Origin: Pedobacter mucosus
GTDB lineage: Bacteria > Bacteroidota > Bacteroidia > Sphingobacteriales > Sphingobacteriaceae
Length of the DNA stretch: 64,000 nt
NCBI RefSeq assembly: GCF_022200785.1
Contig: NZ_CP087585.1
Location: 4,464,001 to 4,528,000, forward strand
Reading direction: 5' to 3'
Shown piece after piece: positions 1 through 6,772 of this stretch (position 1 is the first letter of the stretch; each line of letters starts with the position of its first letter). The translations under genes and the position numbers were made by a program. Under the pieces are notes generated by a model that worked only from the letters and a program-made list of their open reading frames with translations, did no database searches and was not told where the DNA came from.

Positions 1-529
1 AATAACCTAAACTTCCATTTTCAAATACCATTATTGGAAACATCATGGCTACAAAAGGGAAAAGATAAAAAAATGGAACAACACAAAAAAAGACGGATAC
101 AATCAACATTAAAATCAAAAGAATTGAACTTCCAAAAACCCTAAAAAAGTAATATTTAAAATAGCCCAAAATCTCTTCATTTGTTGGAATCTGATTGCCT
201 TTTTGAACATAAAGCGTAATGTATGAAAGGATAGCAACCGACATGCTTGCGTAACTTGCCAGAGAAAAAAGTATAGTCAGGAAATATTCAAACCCAAAAA
301 CTTTTTCTGATCCAAAAATGGAAAAATTACGGTGGTTTCTAGTAATATCATTAACTACATTTAATGTTTTATACTGTTGCAATAACATGGTTAACATACC
401 CGCAAGCACAAATAAGCCGCAAAAAATTAGATAGGTTTTAAGCAACGGTTTTAAATTTTGGCGTATAAATGTGAACGTGTCATTTATTACCTGACCAAAA
501 TCTCTAACTTTTTTAAATTCGACTTTCAT
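1..529 (-). CDS. Hypothetical multi-pass membrane protein (C-terminus cut by window edge)
   Basis: The reading frame opens at an ATG at 529-527 and stays open to base 1, so about 176 residues are visible and the C-terminus lies outside. The protein starts MKVEFKKVRDFGQVINDTF and then shows at least three strongly hydrophobic segments (roughly residues 30-48, 83-105 and 137-170), which places it in the inner membrane. The start codon overlaps the stop of the SpoIIM-like gene in an ATGA arrangement, so the two are very likely translated together. Related loci in Bacteroidota carry membrane proteins near MoxR/DUF58 genes, but nothing here shows a function. I recognise no catalytic motif. Confidence 0.75.
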   Translation of the reverse strand, partial: MKVEFKKVRDFGQVINDTFTFIRQNLKPLLKTYLIFCGLFVLAGMLTMLLQQYKTLNVVNDITRNHRNFSIFGSEKVFGFEYFLTILFSLASYASMSVAILSYITLYVQKGNQIPTNEEILGYFKYYFFRVFGSSILLILMLIVSVFFCVVPFFYLFPFVAMMFPIMVFENGSLGY

Positions 530-1485
530 ATTGACTGTGATGAGCTTAATTTTTTGTGTAATGCTATTGGATAAATGATTACGTACCAAATGATAAATGC
601 TGCGGAGGCAAGTAAAATTACCACACTTAATAACATAGGCATTTCTGTATGTCGGGTTACAAAACTTTCGAAAAATGCAGCAACTATAAATATTGGAATT
701 AAGCCGATAACGATTTTTAATCCATCTTTTCCGCCTTTTAAAAATGATTCCATCCTTGTATAAGTTTTCGGAAATAAAATGCTGTTTCCTAATATTAAGC
801 CTGCAGCACCTGCCAAAACAAGAGCAGAAATTTCTAGCGTTCCATGTATCCAGATAACCAATACGGATTGCAATCCTAAACCCTTACTGAAGAAGAAATA
901 CTGGAAAGATCCAAGCATCACCCCGTTTCTAAAAAGCGAAAAAATTGCACCAAATGATAATAATATGCCTAATACGAAAGTAAATAAGGAGACAAAAATA
1001 TTATTTGCACCGATTTGAATAAACATTAATAGCGGATTTTGTTGTTTGTAAACACCAAAAGGATCGCCTTTAGAAATATTCTCGTTGGTCATATTTACAT
1101 ACTGGTCGCCTAATATCAATCGTAAAAAAGTATCATCGTATTTTGCTGATAACATTCCAATTAAGCAGGAAATAAAGAAGAATGCAAATGCATAAAAAAT
1201 TTGTTTCCTGTTTTGATAAAAAATTATAGGCAGTTCTGTTTTCCAGAAATATATAAATCTATTTGATTTTTCTTTCTTGTTTTTATAAACGGATTGATGC
1301 AGTTTGGCCGCTAATCCATTAAGGTAATCCGTTGTTTTAGACTGCGGATAAAATGTTTTAGCATAAGATAAATCATTGGTTATTTCAATAAAACGATTCG
1401 CCAATTCGTCAGGATTTGCCAATTGCATTTGATCGTAATGATTCCATTTCTCCGAATTCTGTTTAACGAATAATGCTTCTCTCAT
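526..1485 (-). CDS. Stage II sporulation protein M-like (SpoIIM family) membrane protein
   Basis: A 319-residue protein with a soluble N-terminal part of about 95 residues and then a SpoIIM-type membrane domain with about six hydrophobic segments. Typical family features are visible: GANNIFVSLFTFVLG around residues 158-172 and the IWIHGTLEISALVLAGAAG block around residues 211-229, where H and E are conserved in SpoIIM-like permeases. Bacteroidota do not form spores, so the family name does not describe its role, which is unknown. It is transcribed divergently from the RDD gene across 148 bases and overlaps the next membrane gene by four bases. RDD plus SpoIIM pairs are common in this phylum. 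Confidence 0.85.
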   Translation of the reverse strand: MREALFVKQNSEKWNHYDQMQLANPDELANRFIEITNDLSYAKTFYPQSKTTDYLNGLAAKLHQSVYKNKKEKSNRFIYFWKTELPIIFYQNRKQIFYAFAFFFISCLIGMLSAKYDDTFLRLILGDQYVNMTNENISKGDPFGVYKQQNPLLMFIQIGANNIFVSLFTFVLGILLSFGAIFSLFRNGVMLGSFQYFFFSKGLGLQSVLVIWIHGTLEISALVLAGAAGLILGNSILFPKTYTRMESFLKGGKDGLKIVIGLIPIFIVAAFFESFVTRHTEMPMLLSVVILLASAAFIIWYVIIYPIALHKKLSSSQSI

Positions 1486-1633
1486 GTATAGGGTTACTCA
1501 AATCTTGGGTTAAAATAGTTAAATTTTTATGGATACTAAAAATGTAAAAGATTAAATCTTTGCTGCAATTAGAATTTTTAATCTTTTTGAAGATTGCACC
1601 TACCTATATCATTAAAAAAAATTATGTTTGATT

Positions 1634-2377
1634 ATGGAAACCATTAAAATTAGCACGGCTCAAAATGTTGATATAGAATACGAAATCGCTGGTTTAGGAG
1701 AGCGTATAGCTGCTCGGTTGATCGATTTGGCAGGTTTTACGGTTCTATATATTTTAATGATAATTTTAGGAATGGTATCTGCCATCAGTAAATTTATGGC
1801 AGGTTTTTATGGAGTACTCATTGTGTTTTTTGTAATCTTCGCATTCTATGATCTCGTTTGTGAACTCACCATGAACGGTCAGACTTTTGGAAAAAAAATA
1901 ATGAAAATAAAGGTGATCAGTTTAGATGGTGCACAGCCTACATTTGGACAATATATTTTTCGCTGGATTTTTAGAATTATAGACTTCGGACTTCCTTTTG
2001 GTTGGGGAGCCGTGGCGCTGATTTCAGTAGCTGTTACCAAAAACCATCAAAGGTTGGGCGATCTGTTGGCCAAAACCACCTTAATTAAGACTAAACCTCG
2101 AACTTCATATACGAACGTTAGTTTTAATGTAACCCTGCCAGAAGATTATAAACCAACTTTTAACGAAGTTTTGCATTTAAACGATCGAGATATAGAACTT
2201 ATTCACGAAGTTATTACAGGTTTTAATCAAACCGGAAATCCAGAATTAATTTATGCGATGGCGGCCAAAACTAAAGAACATATAGTAGTTTCCATCCCGG
2301 CAGGAATGAATGAATTACAGTTTTTAGAAACCATTATTAAAGATTATTATTTTCTCACTTCTAAAATAAGCGTATAA
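1634..2377 (+). CDS. RDD family membrane protein
   Basis: A 247-residue protein with an RDD domain at about residues 5-145. The name-giving pattern is visible as the early ER.AARLIDLAGF segment (R, D, D), followed by two hydrophobic helices, then the FGKKIMKIKV motif and a second helical pair ending near KNHQRLGDLLAKT. The roughly 100-residue C-terminal tail is soluble and has no recognised domain. I chose the ATG at 1634; a TTG two codons upstream is possible. RDD proteins are thought to be transporters or membrane accessory proteins, but the substrate is unknown. The gene is divergent from the SpoIIM-like gene and probably belongs to the same functional locus. Confidence 0.85.
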   Translation: METIKISTAQNVDIEYEIAGLGERIAARLIDLAGFTVLYILMIILGMVSAISKFMAGFYGVLIVFFVIFAFYDLVCELTMNGQTFGKKIMKIKVISLDGAQPTFGQYIFRWIFRIIDFGLPFGWGAVALISVAVTKNHQRLGDLLAKTTLIKTKPRTSYTNVSFNVTLPEDYKPTFNEVLHLNDRDIELIHEVITGFNQTGNPELIYAMAAKTKEHIVVSIPAGMNELQFLETIIKDYYFLTSKISV

Positions 2378-2409
2378 TTTTTGGCTTTTGTGCGCCTAAT
2401 AAAATCTAA

Positions 2410-2640
2410 GATTTTGGAAATGAATGGTTCCGGTGTTTTGGCTTGTTCAGCCCCGCTTTTCCTCCTGCCGATAGAAAAAATCGGCATCCGTTCCAATCGG
2501 GTTTATGGTTAATGTAGGTTGCTTTTGGCTACACAATACTATTTAAAAACTGGTGTTTTTATACAAATGGAGTTAAATAAACCTGACAGCAGCGATAGCT
2601 CCCGATCCTTCATCGGGACTAAAGCGAATGGCAGGACTAC
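2410..2640 (-). repeat. Diverged inverted copy of the 258-bp intergenic element
   Basis: The 349-base gap between the RDD gene and the SGNH lipoprotein is filled by a degenerate copy, on the opposite strand, of the element found twice at 23550-24156. Shared blocks in the right order include AATCGG..CCGTTCCAATCGGGTTTAT, a middle A/T-rich part, and AACCTGACAGCAGCGATAGC followed by AGCGAATGGCAGGA. Its hairpin reads TCCCGAT..ATCGGGA, while the copies near 23.6 kb have CCCAAT..ATTGGG, so the stem changed on both sides. No protein is encoded here. Confidence 0.6.
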
Positions 2641-2726
2641 ATTACCCATGAAAAACTGACACTCATTTACAAAATATTAATAATTTTCTTTTAGCGTAAT
2701 AGTTCATCCTTAAAAAATCACTTCAA

Positions 2727-3452
2727 TTACTTTAAAACTGCCGACACTTTTGGAAACAACGCATTTGCCCATTCACTATACATTTTGCCACTTGGATGAA
2801 GTCCATCGCCGGCAACAAGGGTTAAATCGCTAGCTGCATTTCTTGATGCTGGTGTGATATCCGTATAATTTACTCCTGCCGCAGTCGTGATTTCCTTATT
2901 GGCTGCGTTAAAAATATCAATTTCTGCTGCTATAATCTGCGGACCTTTTCCAGAGTTCTTCCCAAATGGAGTTGCGCCCCAATCCGGAATGGAAACAACG
3001 AAAACCCTATTTTTTTTTCCATTGGCAAATCCAATTGCCGTTTGCAGCAATTCCGAAAATTCTTTTTTGTAAGTGGCTATTGGGTAACCCCTATATTGAT
3101 TATTTACGCCAATTAAAAGCGTTACAAAATCAAATTTAGTGGTTATGTTAACCTGCCTTATCGCACTTTGAAGTTCATCGGTTGTCCAACCCGTAGTTGC
3201 AATAATTTTTGGATTTGCAACATCTGCATTATTATTTTTTAATAATTTTTGTAGCTGATACGGAAACGATTCTGCTTGGGAAACCGATTCGCCAATAGTG
3301 TAAGAATCACCTAAAGCTAAATATGTAAAATTACCGCTTGGGTTTTGATTCACCATGTTTGTGTCGGCTTCGCTGGTTCCTATCATGTTTTTTTCTTTTG
3401 TACAACCCGAAGTTAAGAGAGAAAATAAAATGAGATTTAATAGAATTTTCAT
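2727..3452 (-). CDS. SGNH/GDSL-type hydrolase, lipoprotein
   Basis: A 241-residue protein with a lipoprotein signal peptide (LLTSGC lipobox, Cys17), so it should be anchored in a membrane on the periplasmic side or at the surface. SGNH hydrolase blocks are visible: block I ALGDSYTIGE with nucleophile Ser50, the GVNN block with the oxyanion Asn, and block V DGLHPSG with Asp216 and His219. This predicts an esterase or deacetylase acting on a carbohydrate or lipid; the substrate cannot be read from sequence. It lies 33 bases downstream of the beta-lactamase-like gene on the same strand and may share its transcript. Confidence 0.9.
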   Translation of the reverse strand: MKILLNLILFSLLTSGCTKEKNMIGTSEADTNMVNQNPSGNFTYLALGDSYTIGESVSQAESFPYQLQKLLKNNNADVANPKIIATTGWTTDELQSAIRQVNITTKFDFVTLLIGVNNQYRGYPIATYKKEFSELLQTAIGFANGKKNRVFVVSIPDWGATPFGKNSGKGPQIIAAEIDIFNAANKEITTAAGVNYTDITPASRNAASDLTLVAGDGLHPSGKMYSEWANALFPKVSAVLK

Positions 3453-3485
3453 ATTAAAAATACGAAAATTAAACGGCTACAGATT

Positions 3486-4547
3486 TTACTTTAATCCTTC
3501 GGCTAGTTTCGTTCTAAATTTCTGATTGGTAATTATCCCAGCTTCGAAAGCACCGAAATTTGAGGTGATTAAATTACTTTCTTCCTTGGTTAAATCATTG
3601 AAAAAAAATGCACAAGAAAGGGTGTTTCCTTTTTTATCTGTTGCATAAAAAGCATCCGTTAATACAAAAGCAGTAGAGCCTCCTTTTTGTCCTAAGTGAG
3701 TGAATACTTGTTGATTTCCTGTGAACAACATTGGCCACTCCATTACACTTTCTAAAACTTGCTGAACATCTTTTTTAAAGAATGTGCCGCTGTTAATTTT
3801 TTGCATTAAAAGTGCGTAAGTTTCTGTTGTAGATGACACCAATCGATCAGACCAGAATTTTTGAATATTTCCTGAAAGTGAATTGGCATTTAGTGTTTTT
3901 ATAAAAGATGAATCTGTTTTTAGTTTTAAGTGATTTTCATCACACTTACGTCTATATTCCTCGATAGACATTCCATTTAATTTTTTCAGCCAAGCAGATT
4001 CATCAAAATCTTTCGGCTTAGCGCTCGTCATTAACGCCGCAGCAGTGAAATAATATAAGGGCTGATGATCCTTTAAGTTTATTGTTTTAATACTTTTATT
4101 GATATTTTCTAAACCCAATAAATCCTCTAAATATTCGGTGTTAGCATTCGAGCTATACCTGATCATTCCTTGTGCAACCGCCAAAAGCGAAACACTATCA
4201 CCAGCTTTTTTACCTAGGGATTTTAACCAGGCAGGGTGTGCGCCGCCATCTGTAAATGGCAGATAATATTTAGCTAAGTCGTTAACAGCAATGTTGGTGT
4301 AAGGATTAATTTTTTTTGATGCAACTTGATCAGCAAATTCAATCGCAATAATTGTTTTCGCTGCGCTTGCCAAAGGCATTAACTGACTGGAATTATATTT
4401 AATCGTATTCTTCCCATTCTCGATTAAATAAACAGAACACTTTTTTGGGTTTTCCTTAATAAACTTTATAACCTGATCTAAATTTTGAGCCTGTGAATTA
4501 AAGGAAAGAAATAAGCTTAATGAAAGACACCATAATATTTTAATCAT
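3486..4547 (-). CDS. Class A beta-lactamase-like serine hydrolase
   Basis: A 353-residue exported protein with a signal peptide ending about SFNSQA-QN. The three penicillin-recognising enzyme motifs can be placed: SxxK as SAAK (Ser61, Lys64), the second motif as SSN in RYSSN near residues 132-134, and the KTG-equivalent as KGGS near residue 287. It is longer than a normal class A beta-lactamase (about 290), with an insertion between motifs two and three, and the Glu of the omega loop is not obvious. The real role could be a peptidase or esterase and not antibiotic resistance. It overlaps the 3' end of lipB by eight bases, which points to translational coupling. Confidence 0.8.
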   Translation of the reverse strand: MIKILWCLSLSLFLSFNSQAQNLDQVIKFIKENPKKCSVYLIENGKNTIKYNSSQLMPLASAAKTIIAIEFADQVASKKINPYTNIAVNDLAKYYLPFTDGGAHPAWLKSLGKKAGDSVSLLAVAQGMIRYSSNANTEYLEDLLGLENINKSIKTINLKDHQPLYYFTAAALMTSAKPKDFDESAWLKKLNGMSIEEYRRKCDENHLKLKTDSSFIKTLNANSLSGNIQKFWSDRLVSSTTETYALLMQKINSGTFFKKDVQQVLESVMEWPMLFTGNQQVFTHLGQKGGSTAFVLTDAFYATDKKGNTLSCAFFFNDLTKEESNLITSNFGAFEAGIITNQKFRTKLAEGLK

Positions 4548-5280
4548 ATATCAATTCCATCTTAAAAAGATCTGCAATATGATTTTTTAATTTTCCCTTT
4601 ACTTCTTCCATATCTAGTTTATGGCCTAACTCTTTTGTCAATGAAGTAACTGCCTTATCATCAATACCACAAGGAACAATGTTTTTAAAATAATCTAAAT
4701 CTACATTTACATTAAAAGCAAAGCCATGCATGGTTACCCACCTGCTGCAACGAACGCCCAAAGCACAAATTTTTCGAGCCTTCTCATTATCTGCGTCTAG
4801 CCAAACGCCGGTATAACCTGTGTATCGCCCGGCTTCAATGCCGTAATCTTTTAAAGTTAAAATAACAGCTTCTTCTAAAGTTCGAAGATATAAATGAATG
4901 TCTGTAAAGAAATTATCGAGATCTAGTATCGGATAACCAACAATTTGTCCGGGTCCGTGATAAGTAATATCACCACCACGGTTAATTTTATAATAAGTTG
5001 CTTGTTTTTCTTTTAAGCCAGCTTCATCTAATAATAAATTCTCTGGATGCCCGCTTTTTCCTAATGTGTAAACATGAGGATGTTCGTTAAAAATGAGGTA
5101 ATTCGGTGTAGGCAACTGCGTTTCATTAACTCTATTTTGAGTTTTTACTGCCACAGTTTTATTGAGTAAATCTTCTTGTCTATCCCAAGCATCCTGGTAA
5201 TCTGTTAATCCCCAATCTATAAATTGAGTAGGAATTAACCCCTCCGCCCCTAAAGGGGAACTTGAATTTCCCTTATTCAT
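4540..5280 (-). CDS. lipB: Octanoyl-[acyl carrier protein]:protein octanoyltransferase
   Basis: LipB moves the octanoyl chain from acyl carrier protein to lipoyl domains of the 2-oxoacid dehydrogenases and glycine cleavage H protein, the first step of lipoate synthesis. The 246-residue protein shows RGGDITYHGPGQIVGYPI near residues 102-119, the catalytic Lys in KICALGVR (about residue 165), MHGFAFNV, and the catalytic Cys in VPCGI (about residue 203). The first 15 or so residues are unusual: they are encoded by a C-rich intergenic repeat (5234-5266), and the family homology begins only around FIDWGLTDYQ. No other in-frame start exists before that point, so translation from 5280 appears required. 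It lies downstream of the phosphopantetheinyl transferase gene on the same strand. Confidence 0.95.
   Translation of the reverse strand: MNKGNSSSPLGAEGLIPTQFIDWGLTDYQDAWDRQEDLLNKTVAVKTQNRVNETQLPTPNYLIFNEHPHVYTLGKSGHPENLLLDEAGLKEKQATYYKINRGGDITYHGPGQIVGYPILDLDNFFTDIHLYLRTLEEAVILTLKDYGIEAGRYTGYTGVWLDADNEKARKICALGVRCSRWVTMHGFAFNVNVDLDYFKNIVPCGIDDKAVTSLTKELGHKLDMEEVKGKLKNHIADLFKMELIYD
5234..5266 (-). repeat. C-rich repeat copy inside the 5' end of lipB
   Basis: Read on the minus strand this is AAGTTCCCCTTTAGGGG followed by a G-rich tract. The same motif, AGTTCCCCTTTGGGGG followed by a G-rich tract, sits on the plus strand at 5423-5456. It provides the SSPLGAEG residues near the LipB N-terminus. 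Similar C-rich repeats are widely scattered in Bacteroidota genomes. Confidence 0.65.
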
Positions 5281-5309
5281 GTATTATGTTTAAATGTATT
5301 TTTTGAAAA

Positions 5310-5456
5310 AACTATTTCCATCCTGTTATTAGCCCCTTTTAGATGACTAGGGTTCTTAATGTTCTACCAAGGAACTTGAATTTAATTGTATTTGTACTCA
5401 TTGCTATTTTCAACCTGCTTTTAGTTCCCCTTTGGGGGCTAGGGGGATTTAGGGGT
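5310..5456 (+). repeat. Two direct copies of the C-rich repeat between the phosphopantetheinyl transferase gene and lipB
   Basis: A degenerate copy (about 5310-5350, with TATTAGCCCCTTTTAGATGA and then CTAGGG) and a sharper copy (about 5407-5456, with TTTAGTTCCCCTTTGGGGGC and then TAGGGGGATTTAGGGG) lie in the same orientation. The second runs into the end of the phosphopantetheinyl transferase gene and supplies its last codons and its TAG stop. Confidence 0.65.
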
Positions 5457-6089
5457 TACGTAACCCACCATATACCCATCATCGGTTTTAAAGTAATTTA
5501 CTGAAAGTTCGCGAGTGCCAGTTGGCAATTCTACAATCGCATTCAAACTGCCTTCGCCTCGTAATTTAAATGGCTTAATGTGAATATGCTGTTTAAATTC
5601 CAGTCCTTTTTTGCCGTTCCATTTATAAATAGCTTCTTTAGCGCACCATGCAACGTATAAACCTTCGGTATTATCGCCCATTTGTTTTTGAGCAAGTTCT
5701 ATGTCATTTAAAAATTTATGCTTAATGCTTTTTATTTTATGTTTGATCAATTCAATATCAACACCAACCGCAAATTTTTTACTAATCATTACGGCAGCAT
5801 AATCATAAGAGTGACTTAAAGATATATGGTAATCAAAATTGACTAAATAGGGCTTGCCGTCTTCCTCAAACCGACAATCAATATACTCTTCAGTATTCAG
5901 CATTTTCCTTAGTAAAAGCCTGGTACTAAGCCAATGTAAAAGTCTTTTGCCATTATTTAAAGAAGCAATAATATCAAGTTCATGCTGTTTAAGTTGCAAT
6001 CCAGCCAATAATTCTATCTCGGTTTCTTCAATTTTCCAAAGTGCCAGAGCAGAGTGCTCATCGATATTTTTATTATAAACTATTGGCAT
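5439..6089 (-). CDS. 4'-phosphopantetheinyl transferase superfamily protein
   Basis: The enzyme class transfers phosphopantetheine from coenzyme A to a Ser of a carrier protein. The 216-residue length fits the Sfp-like type. The magnesium and CoA site motifs are visible: GVDIELI with Asp111 and Glu113, and WCAKEAIYKWNGKKG with Lys151 and Glu152. A conserved SLSHSYDYA block precedes them (residues 91-99). It may activate the fatty acid ACP or a secondary-metabolite carrier; no polyketide or peptide synthase lies nearby. The last four residues (PKSP) and the stop codon are encoded by a C-rich repeat. Its start is divergent from dcd. Confidence 0.88.
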   Translation of the reverse strand: MPIVYNKNIDEHSALALWKIEETEIELLAGLQLKQHELDIIASLNNGKRLLHWLSTRLLLRKMLNTEEYIDCRFEEDGKPYLVNFDYHISLSHSYDYAAVMISKKFAVGVDIELIKHKIKSIKHKFLNDIELAQKQMGDNTEGLYVAWCAKEAIYKWNGKKGLEFKQHIHIKPFKLRGEGSLNAIVELPTGTRELSVNYFKTDDGYMVGYVTPKSP

Positions 6090-6161
6090 TTATGCTATTG
6101 AGGATTTGAATGCTAAATTATCTTATTTAATTAATAATTTAGTCCAAAAATACGCATTAAA

Positions 6162-6698
6162 ATGATATTATCTGATAAAAGGATACTGGAAGAAATTGAA
6201 AAAGGCACTATTATTATCGAGCCATTCCAAAGAGATTGTTTAGGAACAAATTCTTACGATGTACATCTTGGAAAGTATTTAGCTACATATAAAAGTAGGG
6301 TGTTAGATGCCAAGCAACACAATGAGATTGAGCATTTTGAAATTCCAAAAGATGGTTTCGTTCTTCACCCTGGAACACTGTATTTAGGCGTAACATTAGA
6401 GTATACCGAAACGCATGCACATGTGCCTTTTTTAGAAGGAAAAAGTAGTACAGGTCGATTAGGGATTGATATACATGCCACTGCAGGTAAAGGTGATGTT
6501 GGGTTTTGTAATACCTGGACTCTGGAAATATCTGTAGCACAGCCAGTAAAAATATATGCAGGCATGCCTATCGGACAGTTAATTTATTTTGCTGTAGAGG
6601 GTGATATCGAAACGATGTACAACTCAAAAGGAAATGCGAAGTACAGTAACAAAACCACAAAACCAGTAGAAAGCATGATGTGGAAAAACCGCTTTTAA
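6162..6698 (+). CDS. dcd: dCTP deaminase
   Basis: Dcd converts dCTP to dUTP and ammonia, feeding dTMP synthesis. The length (178 residues) matches the homotrimeric trimeric-dUTPase-fold family. Key signatures are visible: FQRDCLGTNSYDVHLGKYL near the N-terminus, GKSSTGRLGIDIHATAG with the conserved Ser and Arg, and WTLEI with the catalytic Glu. The C-terminal segment contains KGNAKYSNKTTKP, the expected nucleotide-covering tail. It is a single-gene unit, followed by a hairpin terminator and divergent from the phosphopantetheinyl transferase gene. Confidence 0.96.
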   Translation: MILSDKRILEEIEKGTIIIEPFQRDCLGTNSYDVHLGKYLATYKSRVLDAKQHNEIEHFEIPKDGFVLHPGTLYLGVTLEYTETHAHVPFLEGKSSTGRLGIDIHATAGKGDVGFCNTWTLEISVAQPVKIYAGMPIGQLIYFAVEGDIETMYNSKGNAKYSNKTTKPVESMMWKNRF

Positions 6699-6725
6699 AA
6701 TCTTAATTCATGGTTACTTCATAAT

Positions 6726-6762
6726 AATATGCCTCATCTTTTGTATCTTGAGGCATATTTTA
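6726..6762 (+). terminator. Rho-independent terminator after dcd
   Basis: The arms AATATGCCTCA and TGAGGCATATT form an 11-base-pair perfect stem with a 12-base loop and are followed by TTTTA. The hairpin ends just ahead of the next gene at 6773, so it separates dcd from the MG2/TonB-plug gene. Confidence 0.75.
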
Positions 6763-6772
6763 CCTAACCACA

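Noticed and set aside
526..1485. Sporulation gene
   Set aside because: SpoIIM-like permeases are widespread in non-sporulating bacteria and no other sporulation genes are here.
3486..4547. Antibiotic-resistance beta-lactamase
   Set aside because: The three motifs are present but the omega-loop Glu is not clear and the spacing is unusual, so resistance should not be claimed.
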